DNA from: Verticillium longisporum
Taxonomy: Eukaryota; Ascomycota; Sordariomycetes; Glomerellales; Plectosphaerellaceae
Direction: 5' to 3'
NCBI GenBank assembly: GCA_019188255.1
Contig: JAETXT010000008.1
Span: 62,001 to 126,000 of the forward strand
Length of the DNA stretch: 64,000 bases
In this document: positions 33,861 through 44,674 of the stretch, in pieces
How positions within the stretch are numbered: position 1 is the stretch's first letter
How the letters are laid out: every line of letters starts with the position of its first letter
Program-made: the position numbers and the translations under genes
The notes under the pieces: generated by a model
Told to the model about the DNA's origin: nothing
The model's input: the letters and a program-made list of their open reading frames with translations, nothing else
Database searches by the model: none

Positions 33861-34718
33861 TTACATCAGCAAGCGCCAGGCACCCAGCAGCAGCGCCGCA
33901 GAACCAGTACACACGCCCATCAGCCACTGCAGCGTCTGGAACTTGACCTGCTCTAGCTTCTCCGCAGCACGGCCACCCCCTGCTCGATCTTGGTCTCCGT
34001 CTCCCTGATCTCCAACTCCTGCCCCACATCTTCCTCACGGATGCGTCCCTTCTCGAGGTTGAGGACGAGGCGCACACTGGCATGCGTACGGCCGAACTCG
34101 TCACGCAGACGGCTGCTCAGCTTGGTGATGTCGTTGGACAGGCGCTCGTGGGCGGCACGCGTGGTACTCGATTCGGTGCTGTCAGCGGAGAGGAGCTCGG
34201 AGCGTAGCTTGGCGAAGTCGACTTTCTGGGTATAAGTGGCCTTGGCGGCGTCTTCGCGAAGGACCATTGTGCGGGTAAGATTTTGGATGCTGGGATCATC
34301 AGTCAGCAAGCGATGCGGAAAGGAGGGAAAGATCAAGTTAGGCAAACCTCTCTTCGATGACATCGTTGAGCACCTTCATCATGGCAGCAGCTTGCTCCTC
34401 CGTGAAGCCCTCGCCCTTGAGCCGTTGGACAAACTTCAGGGTGTCAAAGTGATGGTCACGCTGCCTTGCTGGCGTCGTGTGGAAAGTTTTCCGAAACATG
34501 GGAGAATTTGGTGCAGGGTATGGCAGGGAGCCGGCTCTCCTGCATTGTGGCGTCTGTCCGAAAGTGTGAAATGAAGTGGTTTGTGATTGCCACGGTGCCG
34601 TAGACTGGATCGCGGGGATCAAAAGAGAACGAGATGTTTTCGCGGACGTGTTCCAGCTGAGCTTCGGCAGCAGAAACCTCGGCAGCGCTACAGAGGCCAT
34701 TGTTGTCGGGACCGCCAT
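33861..34718 (-). CDS. FMP32: FMP32 / CCDC90-like mitochondrial coiled-coil protein, 1-nt frameshift near its end
   Basis: Mitochondrial inner-membrane protein of the DUF1640/MCUR1 family, linked to cytochrome oxidase assembly in yeast and to the calcium uniporter in animals. Exons (minus): 34718-34348 and 34289-33861; the intron 34347-34290 is GTTTGC...CCCAG with a GCTGAC branch and joins VIEE to SIQNLTRTM. The N-terminus is a basic, Ser-rich mitochondrial targeting sequence. The family core is visible: FDTLKFVQRLKGEGFTEEQA, MVLREDAAKATYTQKVDFAK, then long heptad repeats. Near 33962 one G is missing from a GGG run, causing an early TAG; the frame shifted by one base continues with EKLEQVKFQTLQWLMG and the expected C-terminal membrane anchor ending in GAWRLLM and TAA (33861). 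The frame change is therefore a one-base loss, not a real end. Confidence 0.87.
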
Positions 34719-36135
34719 GGCGTTCTATTGTTCTGTTCTCAAGAATAACTGTCACGGGTAAGTTTGTCGGGCGCAGGACCGCGATGATGGCATCCAGGAA
34801 CCGGAACATGTGGTCGCGGGGAGGTCCCACTTGAGTCCAGCCAGGCACGCCAGGGTCGCTCGTCTTCTGCCGAGGATGAGCCGCATGTTTGATTCGCTAG
34901 GAATTTGAAAGCCTTGATTGGCTATCAAAGATTCTGAACCCCGCTGCAGCACCTACAAAACTTCCTCATGGCAGCCAGGCTTTTCAGTTTTCCTTTCCTC
35001 TCTCCATTCAAATATGAACAACGCAAAAATCACATTCAGATTTCCATGCAAACTTGATGCGAGGTTCGCTCTGCTGAGCCCACGACCATTGAACTCTGGG
35101 AATACAGAATGGAGAGGAAACCGAACAATCTTGGGTGCGGTGCTTTACCTGCCTTTTGGCACATGGGAAGGATCGCAATGATTGAACGTACATATCTGCA
35201 TCTCGATGTGCATGGGGCGGGCTGGTAACTAAGCCCTCGTGATGAGATGGTCTACTTTATGACAGCCTCACAGCATTAAACCAGTACCACTATCGTTACC
35301 AAGCCACCCATCATGGTTTCGAGACTGGACCACAGCCACGTCCCAACTGTGCGAGGTTGCACCATGGCCAATGATGCTACTTTGCGCGACAAGCAGAGGA
35401 CCCACAAGATCACGTGCTAAGCAAGCGTCTGGGGATCGAACGACTTCATCTCCTTGTTGTGCTGCAACATCTGCCTCCTGCGATTCACCACATCTTGACA
35501 TGAGATATCCTTATGACGAGCCGGCAGCACATCAGCACCAGTGGCGGAACACGGTCTGTCATTCGGCCGCACGATTATACAATACAAGAGCTATCGACTA
35601 TGGGATACATACATCCTCGAAAAGAGCGGCGTCAAGTTGCCTGACGAAACAAAACCCGCCATGTGGAAATGAAAGAGCTGAAATGCGGCGGGCAAAGGCC
35701 AGGATGCAGATGAGTTGTCTGTTTCCTTGCTTCCTCAAGAGTCCCGTCGCATTCGGCTTGAAGAAGTGAAAATGTGGTGCTCTACTGCGTTTCCTCCCGC
35801 GTTTGAGGTGCTTCATGGGCCGATGGTTTTCTGTCGAGTTTTTTTTTTCCTGTGAGCTCCTCTTGGATTATTGCCTTCCTCCTCCTCCTCCCCTGACCCT
35901 CAAGGCCATGAACCGAACACCTGTCAGAATCCTGGAAGTTTCTGGTTTGGTCAGCAAACGAGCTGAGATTCCGTGTTAACAGGGTAGCTACTTACCTGGT
36001 GCTCTCAACGAGATGTCCGTCCGGGTCAGATCCATGTTGGAAACGTGCCTAGTTTTTCTGTTCATACCAGCATCAGCGTGACTGATCAACCTATCAACCG
36101 CTGCTTGTGGCCCTGCGGGCGACGGCGGTGTTCAT
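34719..36135. other. Intergenic region
   Basis: Between FMP32 and the 3' end of the pheromone gene. A poly-T run near 35840 and a CT-rich patch near 35880 are seen, with no supported gene. Confidence 0.55.
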
Positions 36136-36747
36136 TCACTTGGACATCAGACGGCAGAGAAAGGACGTACACTCGCTGGCGACGAACTCAGGCTCGGCGC
36201 TGCGCTTGTTCTTCCAGCAACCCTGTCCAGGTCGGGGGCAGGGCTTCTGGGGGTCAGCCTCAGCAACAGCCTCAGGCTCTGGCTCGGGCATGGCGACGGG
36301 CTCGGGCGTGCGCTTCTTGTTCTTCCAGCAGCCCTGTCCAGGTCGGGGGCAGGGCTTCTGAGGGTCAGCCTCAGCCACAGCCTCGGGCTCGGGCTCGGGC
36401 CTGGCGACGGGCTCGGGCGTGCGCTTCTTGTTCTTCCAGCAGCCCTGGCCAGGTCGGGGGCATGGCTTGTCAGGCTCGGCCTCGGCAACGGCCTCAGGCT
36501 CGGGCATGGCAATGGGCTCGGGGGCACGCTTGGCCTTCCAGCAGCCCTGTCCAGGTCGGGGGCATGGCTTGCCAGGCTCGGCCTCGGCAACGGCCTCAGG
36601 CTCGGGCATGGCGATGGGCTCGGGGGCACGCTTGGCCTTCCAGCAGCCCTGGCCAGGTCGGGGGCATGGCTTGCCGGGCTCGGCGAAGGGGAGCGCTGCA
36701 GCGTTGGCGACGGCGGCGACGACGGCCGCGTAGAGGAGGAACTTCAT
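36136..36747 (-). CDS. ppg1: Alpha-type mating pheromone precursor with five peptide copies (203 aa)
   Basis: Secreted precursor. The signal peptide is MKFLLYAAVVAAVANA. Five copies of a peptide reading KPCPRPGQGCW follow, each closed by KAKR, KNKKR or KNKR (Kex2-type sites) and opened by a spacer. The family is recognised from the C-(x)n-G-x-x-C-W ending shared by alpha-factor-like pheromones of Sordariomycetes; the usual Trp before the first Cys is absent here. The spacers are strings of dipeptides such as AP-EP-IA-MP-EP-EA-VA-EA-EP, so dipeptidyl aminopeptidase trimming would leave Gly/Asp/Gln-Lys-Pro-Cys at the N-terminus. There is no intron within the repeats; a GTACGT donor in the last codons (near 36167) leaves the true C-terminus uncertain. 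A TATA element lies upstream. Confidence 0.9.
   Translation of the reverse strand: MKFLLYAAVVAAVANAAALPFAEPGKPCPRPGQGCWKAKRAPEPIAMPEPEAVAEAEPGKPCPRPGQGCWKAKRAPEPIAMPEPEAVAEAEPDKPCPRPGQGCWKNKKRTPEPVARPEPEPEAVAEADPQKPCPRPGQGCWKNKKRTPEPVAMPEPEPEAVAEADPQKPCPRPGQGCWKNKRSAEPEFVASECTSFLCRLMSK
36199..36690 (-). repeat. Five tandem pheromone repeat units of about 100 nt
   Basis: Each unit consists of a spacer and the CPRPGQGCW core. The cores are nearly identical at nucleotide level; the spacers are two similar types, MP-EP-EA and RP-EP-EP-EA. Recombination between units would change copy number. Confidence 0.85.
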
Positions 36748-38444
36748 TTTGAGGTTTGGGTAGGGGAACGGGTTGGATCAACTCGGTTTGTTTGAGGGGT
36801 AGTGAACGTGTGGCGGTGGACTCGATGTTCTTGGAAGATTTGCTTGTCTCAAGGTTGGCTGATGACCTTTGGCTCAATGATGTTGGAGCGGGGACGAGTG
36901 AAGAGAGAATATTATCTGGTCTTGGGGGCGATCTGAGCAACATCTTTATAATTCATGTTGAGGCAGTTGTACTTTATTGACCTGGGTCGGTTGTTCATCT
37001 CAATAGCCCAATAACGAGAGCCTGGAGTTGGCGGCCACGAGTATCGAGCGCCAAGGTAGGCACACTACGCTGGGCCAGAACATCCATCAGCGACTCTTGC
37101 CTTGGAAGGCGACGCCTCTATCACACGCGCACAAAAGAAAGTCAAGATTGCTCCAAAGATCGAGGCTATCGCGAAGCAAACGAACCGACATCACGGGTTA
37201 CGTTGGTTCAAAGGCTGATTCGCAAACCAAAGGCAGATATCACTTGTGGACACACCTTCGGTGTGCTGTCTGAATAGCGCAAGGCTTATTCAGGACTTCT
37301 TTGGGCGATCCGTTGTGAAATTCCAGCCCATGCGAACCACTCCGACTGCCTTTGCGGACAAAGCCGTCGAACGCCATCTTTCTTCTGATCGGATAGCATT
37401 GAAGCTCTCGCGGGCCGCTACACGGCGCCTCCTTAGATGACAAGTGTGAAAGTCAGGGGTCGCCCGTTACGCACTTTCCTGACAAGGGGTCTAATTGGCG
37501 CGAACTTGGCTCAAGAAACAAATATGATGACAGCTTGCTTAATCGTTTGACCCCGAAGGTGTGCAAGCATGTACTCAGTGTCCCCAAGTCTCTTATTCAA
37601 TACCCGATCGAGTCTCTATTGAGCCCTTGAATAGGAAAAGACCCCAGGTGGTGATTGGCTCTCCCCACTCGGACCGCCACTGCGGCTCTATTCAAGATTG
37701 GCCCTGACAGCTGAAGTGGAGTAGCGTCTCTGTACCTTGATGTGATTACCTGTTGGAGGTCTAGAAGAAGAAAGGAGTGTTGTATTCGGAAGCTATTCTC
37801 TAGGGCAGGAGGGTGCCTGGAACTAAGCTATGGGAGGTGCCAGGGCACAGGCCACCTGGCATCAGGTGACTGGAAGCCCCAGGCGGATACCACCAACATT
37901 ACCAAGTGCGCAAAACGACATGAGTACCGAGACATGCCAGGGCACTTGGTATGGTTACAGCCGGGTCCCACAGGGCGGCATTAAGGTTGGAACAGGGGAG
38001 GACGTCAGTTTATCACATTGAACTACAATTCAGACCATCTCCTGACCGAGAAAACACATGCCTAGGAGATTCAACTCGAGGTAATGGTGAGATGACACCC
38101 TGATCTGGCCTACAGCGGTCCACTGTGAGGGCGGCCGCAATGGCATTACCAACGCGGCCCGAGATCTCCGAACAAGCATCAAAAGGAATACAGCATAGTC
38201 GGCAATGATTTCGAACAATCTCGGACACTCATGGGGTTCTTGAAGGGAAACCATGCCGCTACTACTTCTAGTGGCTGCCAGTGAAAGGTTTCCATGTCTG
38301 AAGTTCCAGAGGCCGCACCAGGCCAATGCCTTATTCATCACATCGGGATCCTCAAGTATCGCAAATGTTTTGCGACAGGCAGCGCCAGAAGAAATACGAT
38401 CAAGGTGGTATGTGATACTACCCGAATGGTGGCGATCAGCCCGC
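36748..38444. other. Intergenic region
   Basis: Promoter side of the pheromone gene and 3' side of the phytase-like gene. One 150-codon minus-strand frame (38482-38030) is open but resembles no family. Confidence 0.5.
36944..36950 (-). promoter_or_regulatory. Candidate TATA box of the pheromone gene
   Basis: TATAAAG on the minus strand, about 200 nt before the ATG. It fits a strong, regulated promoter, which would suit a pheromone gene, but the start site is unknown. Confidence 0.45.
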
Positions 38445-40819
38445 TCAAGCCCGAGGATCCCACTTCGGGTCGATGCCGTCAAGTAGGTTCAGCCCCTTGA
38501 ACGGCTCTGCGCCGAGGATTTTATCCAGGCCAACAACCTTATAACTGGCTTGGACATCGGCTCCTCCACCTGGCAGCTCATTCGTGTCATCGTGCACAAC
38601 GAGCAGACCATGAGGGAAGCCTAGGCCCAAGTTGGCGCCAACAGCGGCAAGACTGTCGGTGTTTGAAACGTGGTCGATCTGGCCGTCCGCCGAGTCAACG
38701 AGGGTGAAAGTCATGACGTACTCGTGAGGGCTGGCGCGGCGATAGACATTGTAGGCGCTGACACCCTGGGAAGACACGAAAAGGTAGCCTTCTTCTGGCG
38801 TCTTGCCGAATACCAAGGTGACGCCTTCGACATCTCCCCAGAGAAGACCGTCGCCGACGTATGCGACACGAATGCCGGTCGGTTCCGAGTCGGGTTCCGC
38901 ATCATACCGCCAGAGGGCTGATGGTTCTTCGCCAATCCACACCCATCCATTTTCCTCATCAGAGACACACCCTTCAACCTGACCGCCCGAGCCGCCCTGG
39001 AACTCCCGCACAAGTGTCGTCTCGAGGGTTCCATTGGCAGAAGCAGTGAGCTCGTATTGCATGTACCGTGCCGTCTTTTCATTGACAAAGAGATATTGCT
39101 TGCCAGTCTTGCGAGAGCGGTAGACACACGAACCGTACAGGCCGTCCTCAACCTTGGCGGTCTGGCTGCTACCAGCTATGTCCTTCAGGACACCATCGGC
39201 CGTGATCTCAAACAAACTGTTGTTGGTTAGCTCGGCATACACTGTATACTGCTGGGCGCCTTATCCAGGATCTTACCAGAGGGTATCATCAGCACGGCAT
39301 GCTGCATAAGCGAGATCAACGGTTCTATTGCCAAGGTTAAAGTTGTAGATGACATCAACATTGTTCGGCTGGCCAGCGGGGAAGATTTGAAGGAGCTTGC
39401 CTTCCAGGTCGAAGACTCCCAAGCCAGCACCAGCCTCAGACTTGGTCGTTGTGATGATGCGGGATTTCTCAGGAGAATCAGGGAAATCCAAATGGCCGGA
39501 TCGTCACCATCGTTGCCGTTCGCTTCCGTCTCAAAGGCCGGCTCGACGAGCAGAAAGGAGCAGTGCAGACCACCCCAGCCCTTCTCACATTGGCAAACGT
39601 TGGGGCCAACGCAGGTTCCATGACCAGAGCAGTTGTCTTGGCACGTAAAGTCGTTGCAGCTGGTGTCGGCAAAGCCAGAGAAACATGTGCACGCAGTAGA
39701 ATTCGCTGTGCAGAAACCGTTGTTGGAACAAGCGTCGCAGATGGGATCCCGCTTCCGGCAGCCGAGAAGAGCTCGTGGATCATACTCAGTGTTGGGCTCG
39801 ACACCGAGGCCTTCCCAGATGTTTTCGAGCGAACTGAGGCCGAAACCTTCAAGATTGTCGGCCTCGGCCGCAAAGCCTAGCGCGCCAAGGGGGTACTTGG
39901 AGGTAGCGGCCTGGTAAAGGCTAATGCCTTCGACCTCAATGTCCTCGAGGCCCGTCAGGGCCAGTGTACCGACAAGTTCAAATGGATAGCGGTAAACAGC
40001 AACAGTGCTCTCCTGCGCGATAAAGAGATAATCGGCATCAGTCCCCGAAGATGTGTATACGGCTATGCCTGTAGCTGTGTTCTCGGTCTTACCAAGGACA
40101 GAGAGCTCAGGGGTAGAAGTCGATTCAGCAAGATCTATTTGGTGAATTTCGTCACCGTCATTCGGTGTCAGGATCAACTTGGATTGCTTGCTGGAAACCG
40201 CGCATCCAGCGAACTCCGTGGGAACGTCGAAGGATTGGACCTGGCAGCATCAGCATGGATCCAGGACAGCTAGCATAAGGTAGCCAAACTATACCTCCAC
40301 AAATTCAACAGACTCTCCAGCTTCGCGGACCAAGTACTGGTGACCTGAGCTCTTGCCAAAGAGGTAGACGTAGTTGTTGGCGCTGGGAGCCTTCCAGGAG
40401 CACAAGGCCGACCAATCTCCGAGAGCGACAAAACGGGCATCATCGAGCTCCTTCAGAGACGGAAGTTCATACGCACTGAGGATGGAGGTAGTCGCTGGGA
40501 TTGACACGAGAATATCTCTGCCACCAACATCGTGGACAGTCGCCACAAGCTTGGTCCTGCCGGTGTTCACGCTCTTTAGTGCTTGCAGAGGTGCATCGCC
40601 GTCGAGGTCCCAGGTGTGGAAGCCACCGGTCGAGGCACCGCCATCGTTGCTGATGAGCAAGGGCTGTGACTCGGAGTAGTAGACAGCCGTGGCGTCCGAC
40701 TCTACGAGACCGGACGTGTAGGCCGTCACATTGAGTTGGAGCTCGACGGCAGCTGACAGCCAGGGCTGGGTGGCGAGGGCAACGAAGGCCGCGGTAAAAG
40801 CGAGAGGCTTCAAACCCAT
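38445..40819 (-). CDS. Secreted two-domain beta-propeller phytase-like protein with EGF-like linker; 1-nt frameshift
   Basis: Predicted 3-phytase (BPP type) releasing phosphate from phytate. Exons (minus): 40819-40295, 40240-39277, 39216-38445. The intron 40294-40241 (GTATAG...GCCAG) and the intron 39276-39217 (GTAAGA...ACAG, branch GAGCTAACC) join FVEV to QSFDV and DDTL to CLFEITADG; without the latter, two in-frame stops appear. Signal peptide MGLKPLAFTAAFVALATQPW. The first domain is a propeller-like half (DATAVYYSES, TWDLDGDA). The middle contains Cys-rich EGF-like modules (CDACSNNGFCTANSTACTC; CSGHGTCVGPNVCQCEKGWGG). The second domain holds the phytase signature DGDDPAIWIS, GLYGSCVYRS, SGGQVEGCVSDEENGWVW, GEEPSALWRYDAEP. 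One base is missing in a CCCC run near 39481-39483, immediately after IWIS. A TATA-like GATAAAAGG lies about 85 nt upstream. Confidence 0.87.
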
Positions 40820-42281
40820 GATGGCTGGCAATTCGAGCTCGGGGAAAGTGGCGTGGCAAGGCAACAACGGCCATGTTGCTGCACGGGAGAGCATGAGCCC
40901 TTTTATCATGGACAACCGCGCCATGGGCGGACGCACGTTGATGGCCACGGAGTCGAGTAGCTTTGGGCACTCATCCCGGCGGCCAGGGTGCGTGAGTCGA
41001 GGATCTAGACCGTTCCTGGAAGCATTTCGAAGGCCCTGATGAGCCCTGATGGCGATCGGAAAAGCGAGAGGAAACTTGTGAATGACCGAGGGGTAGCAGG
41101 ATGCATGGATCGTCGTGCTTTGTAAAGAGGACCAACGTGCGCGTGGAGGGATTGGGGTCGACCATTGGTGAGTGTAAGAAGCAGGGGGTCACACTGCCAA
41201 TGGGGGCTGGCGCGGGGCGCGCCCCTGTGTCCCCTACCGTGCCTACGTACCATGTAGGTACATTACCTAGCTCTTAAGCTGCCGCATCCCGCATCTCTCT
41301 GGCTTGGCAATTGGCCCGCGGCCTGCCCGCCAGCCTTATGTAAGGCACTCTATCTCGACATGTCGAACGTCGCACCATTGCGAGCCGTCGGCTCTGCGCG
41401 TGTGTGTCTTCGTCCCATTTTCGAGATCTTCGAGGCCACTGCCGTCTTACCCGTCATGCGCTCGTAGGCTCGTGAGAGCTCTGGCGTGCTTTATGGCCCG
41501 TCCATCTCAACTCTCAAGACGGCAAGGTATCGCGTGACTTGTCTCGGCACCCTGAGCTGAGCGCGATCAGGTCTCTCGAGTGACACCATCTCAGGTATAG
41601 GAATATTGAACCGGACAGATCACAATACATGGCATCCAGCGGTATGTGTTGCAAGTTTTGCGATACGGAAATTGCTGATGCTCGAAAGTCTCGTCGCAAA
41701 CTGCTGATGCTCTTTTGACGCATGCAGACAGACGCCTGCTGTAACCCGTCCACTGCATCAGTGTTCTCCAACATCGTAGGCCTCAGGCGAGGGGAAGGAG
41801 GGTAACGACCACTGATCCAGTGCAGCCTGATCGCTCGGCCACCAAGTTCTTCTCATGTAGGTAGGCAGCTCTTAATTATCAGAGGTGAATATGCGTACAT
41901 AAATCCAGAATGGGATGACACAAGGTCCCTTGATGGAGATTCCTAGCTTAGGTACCCAGGTTATGGCTCCTTCCTTCAGAGCTCCTTGAGCAGTTGCCTT
42001 CGATCCAAGCAACGACCAGGACACGGCATCGCCTCTATTCTGGCGGGCACTGGAAAGAGCTCTTGTGCCTGCCGCCGGAGAGACAGAGTTGTTGCCTGTA
42101 CTAAAATTGTCTTTACCGCGACGCTGTGCTCAAACAACCATTCACGCCATCATACTTGTGCATACTTCTCAAAAGTCGTCTGCTGTCTGCTTGGCCTCCG
42201 CCCTCGTCCTACCTTTCAATCCTTCTCCTCCATTTACCATACAATCATCCATGACCGCAAAGACGTTTACCGGCAACCCAC
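40820..42281. other. Divergent intergenic region, phytase-like gene / methyltransferase
   Basis: About 1.46 kb. It contains TAGGTA-type patches near 41240-41275 and 41940-41960. No supported gene. Confidence 0.55.
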
Positions 42282-44021
42282 ATGTCTGACCCAGAATCCC
42301 TCCTGAGATTCGCTCTTTATCAGTCCGCCCATCGAATGCAAGAGCTGGAACCGCGTGCCCGTAAGCAAAAGCGGACACACAAAACAGTAGTCAAGATGCG
42401 AGACGGCAATAACAAAGAAGTTCCTTCGGCCAAGCGACAGAAAACGAGTGACACGCGGAATCCTGTCACCCAAGATAAACCGGCTCCCTTCTACGACAAG
42501 CCTTGCACCACCAACAGCAGTCACACGCCCAACGGAAATGAGGTGATTGCACCAGCAGCGAGATCGCCGTCTTCTCCCGCCACTTCTTCAGAGGAGGGAT
42601 CGATTTCGTCTACCTCAACTACCGTGAAGGGACTGGTAAGCCACCTGCACGTCTGTTTACCACTTGAGTCCGCCATTTGCAGTGAAACTGACTTTCTGCA
42701 CTCCATGAACCAGGGCGCCTCATCGTATTGCTCTTTCCCTCGCAAGCTTTCACAAGGCCCGGGAGTCATTGCCTACAAGAGGCACATGAACTACTTCAAA
42801 GTTCTGCTCAGAATCCCTGGCTCTATTGGCTTGGCCACATTTGGCCTTGGGCTTCCTGGCGACCTCATAGGACGCCTTGACGAAGACAACCTCAAATTCG
42901 TCTACGCCAGGACCTCGTCCGAGAATACACGTCATACTTTGCAGATGAAGCTATATAGCCAACCTTGTTTGTCTCTCATCGAACCTGCCTCAAAGAGATT
43001 CCTCGACTTGGGCGCGGGGAGCGGCGTCTGGGCCTCTGACGGTTTGTATCAGCATCCACAGCGGTTGCTCTATGATGGTGCTAACATGGTTTCAGTCGCC
43101 AGAAAATGTGGACGTCTCGGGACGGATATATACGCAGGGGATAGGTACGACGACCTGCTCACGATAGAGCCTACGTCTATGCCACCGAACCTTCACTTCG
43201 TCGACATGAACATTGTCCATGGCCCTCCGGTCGGATCTCGCGCCAAATCGGACAACCTGGTGGACATGATACGGGTCAGCCACGCTATCGCTCAAGTCAC
43301 AGACCGGAACTATCTCCTTGATAGTTGCTACTCGTGGGTTCTACATCTGTTCCTTTCGAAAGTAGGTCTGAATTAACGATGTGATACATAGGGCCCTCAA
43401 CGACGGGGGTTATCTTGAAATTCAAGCGTTCGAACCCATAGTCCGGAAGCGAGACGAGCCGGAGAACTTTGACCATCCGCTGAATATTTTCTTCCGACTT
43501 CTCTGCAAGGAGACTCTGCCGGATCTCAAGACTGTTCATCCTGTGGAGGACCTGGTAGATGCGCTTGGTGCCGCCGGTTTCACCGAAGTTGAGGTTATGA
43601 CCCAATTGGTCCCTATTGGCCAACAACAGGACATGGTGAGTTTCATCATCTTAAAAAGAATATCGAACACCTTCCCAGCTAACGTCCAACCCAGAGCTGG
43701 GTGAAGAGACAAGTGGCCGGAGCCCTCTTTCGCCAGGTCCTTCACAGCTACATCTCCCACATTGACCGCACCAAGTTCGCCCTTCGTGGTCTCAACGACG
43801 AGCAGATCGATGCCCTGATTCAAATGACCAGGTACGCTATCAACGCCAAAGACAACCGGTATTACATGCGCCTGGTCTTCGTGTCGGGCAAGAAGGAATC
43901 TCGTGACTGGGATGATGCGACCACAAAGTTGGAGTCCAGTTCCGAAGCAAACGAATCTGCAGAACTGGTCATCGGTGGAGGCCCCGAGTTTTCCAGAACG
44001 GACACCGAAAGCCCCCTTTGA
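42282..44021 (+). CDS. SAM-dependent methyltransferase, LaeA-like fold, five exons (496 aa)
   Basis: Exons: 42282-42635, 42714-43041, 43096-43333, 43392-43635, 43695-44021; they sum to 497 codons with stop. Introns: 42636-42713 (GTAAGC...AACCAG), 43042-43095 (GTTTGT...TTTCAG, branch GTGCTAAC), 43334-43391 (GTGGGT...CATAG), 43636-43694 (GTGAGT...CCCAG). The first two are divisible by three and stop-free. The N-terminal 120 residues are Ser/Pro-rich and basic. The Rossmann fold follows: motif I is FLDLGAGSGVWASDVARKCG, the region DNLVDMIRVSHAI occupies the place of motif II, and ALNDGGYLEIQAFEP is the GG-containing motif III; the C-terminal half is helical. LaeA-like proteins regulate secondary metabolism or modify small molecules; which applies here is not shown, and no biosynthetic cluster is adjacent. 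Confidence 0.8.
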
Positions 44022-44674
44022 ACGGCTTGCACGACGTTCTGTCCAGAAAGGCTTGTTCCGGGTCGTCATTCAGGGGACCGATAATTGGACACACCTGGGA
44101 GCTTCGAGGTGAATCAAGTTGAACTGGCATCGGGGAGCTGCCCAAAGACGTGATCAGCAAGGGTTCAATGGCCAAAAGTGGAGGATGGCTAGCATTGTGC
44201 TGCCGCATCGTATTTGGCGCCGGCGAGCACCAAGGGGGGCTGGGGTCTGGAGAGGGTGAGTTGCAAGACTAAACGACTTGGGTCAGGCGATGTTTAGGAG
44301 TATGATAAATTCCATAGCAACATCGAATAGAGTAACGTTTTGCAGCATGCACCAAGTTCATCGGTGGCAAGCCTAAAGGCCTATGGTGCCTGGTGTAAAA
44401 TAGGCAGGCATATCAGCGCAATGAACCAACAATTAATGATCCAGACAACAGGAAGTAGAACACCGAAACCATTATGCATTCAATTCTGGATATCAACTAA
44501 CCCTTAACTTTGATCTGCCCCCTCTTGCCCCTCTGAGCCGAACGCCTCTTTCGTACCTGACTCTTTGCTCGCCACATTGAGAGACCCTGGAGCGGAATCT
44601 TGCCGCCCGTCTGCGCCGTCATCTATCACATGCATCACAGATGTATTACCTCCGCACACCCGCGACGTATCCCC
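44022..44674. other. Convergent intergenic region, methyltransferase / GPD
   Basis: The 3' flanks of two genes. No feature recognised. Confidence 0.6.

Noticed and set aside
33555..33956. 133-codon plus-strand frame containing a GCQAC motif
   Set aside because: It overlaps the end of FMP32 on the other strand and shows no further zinc-binding pattern.
38030..38482. 150-codon minus-strand frame downstream of the phytase-like gene
   Set aside because: No start context, no family resemblance, and it overlaps the end of a supported gene.
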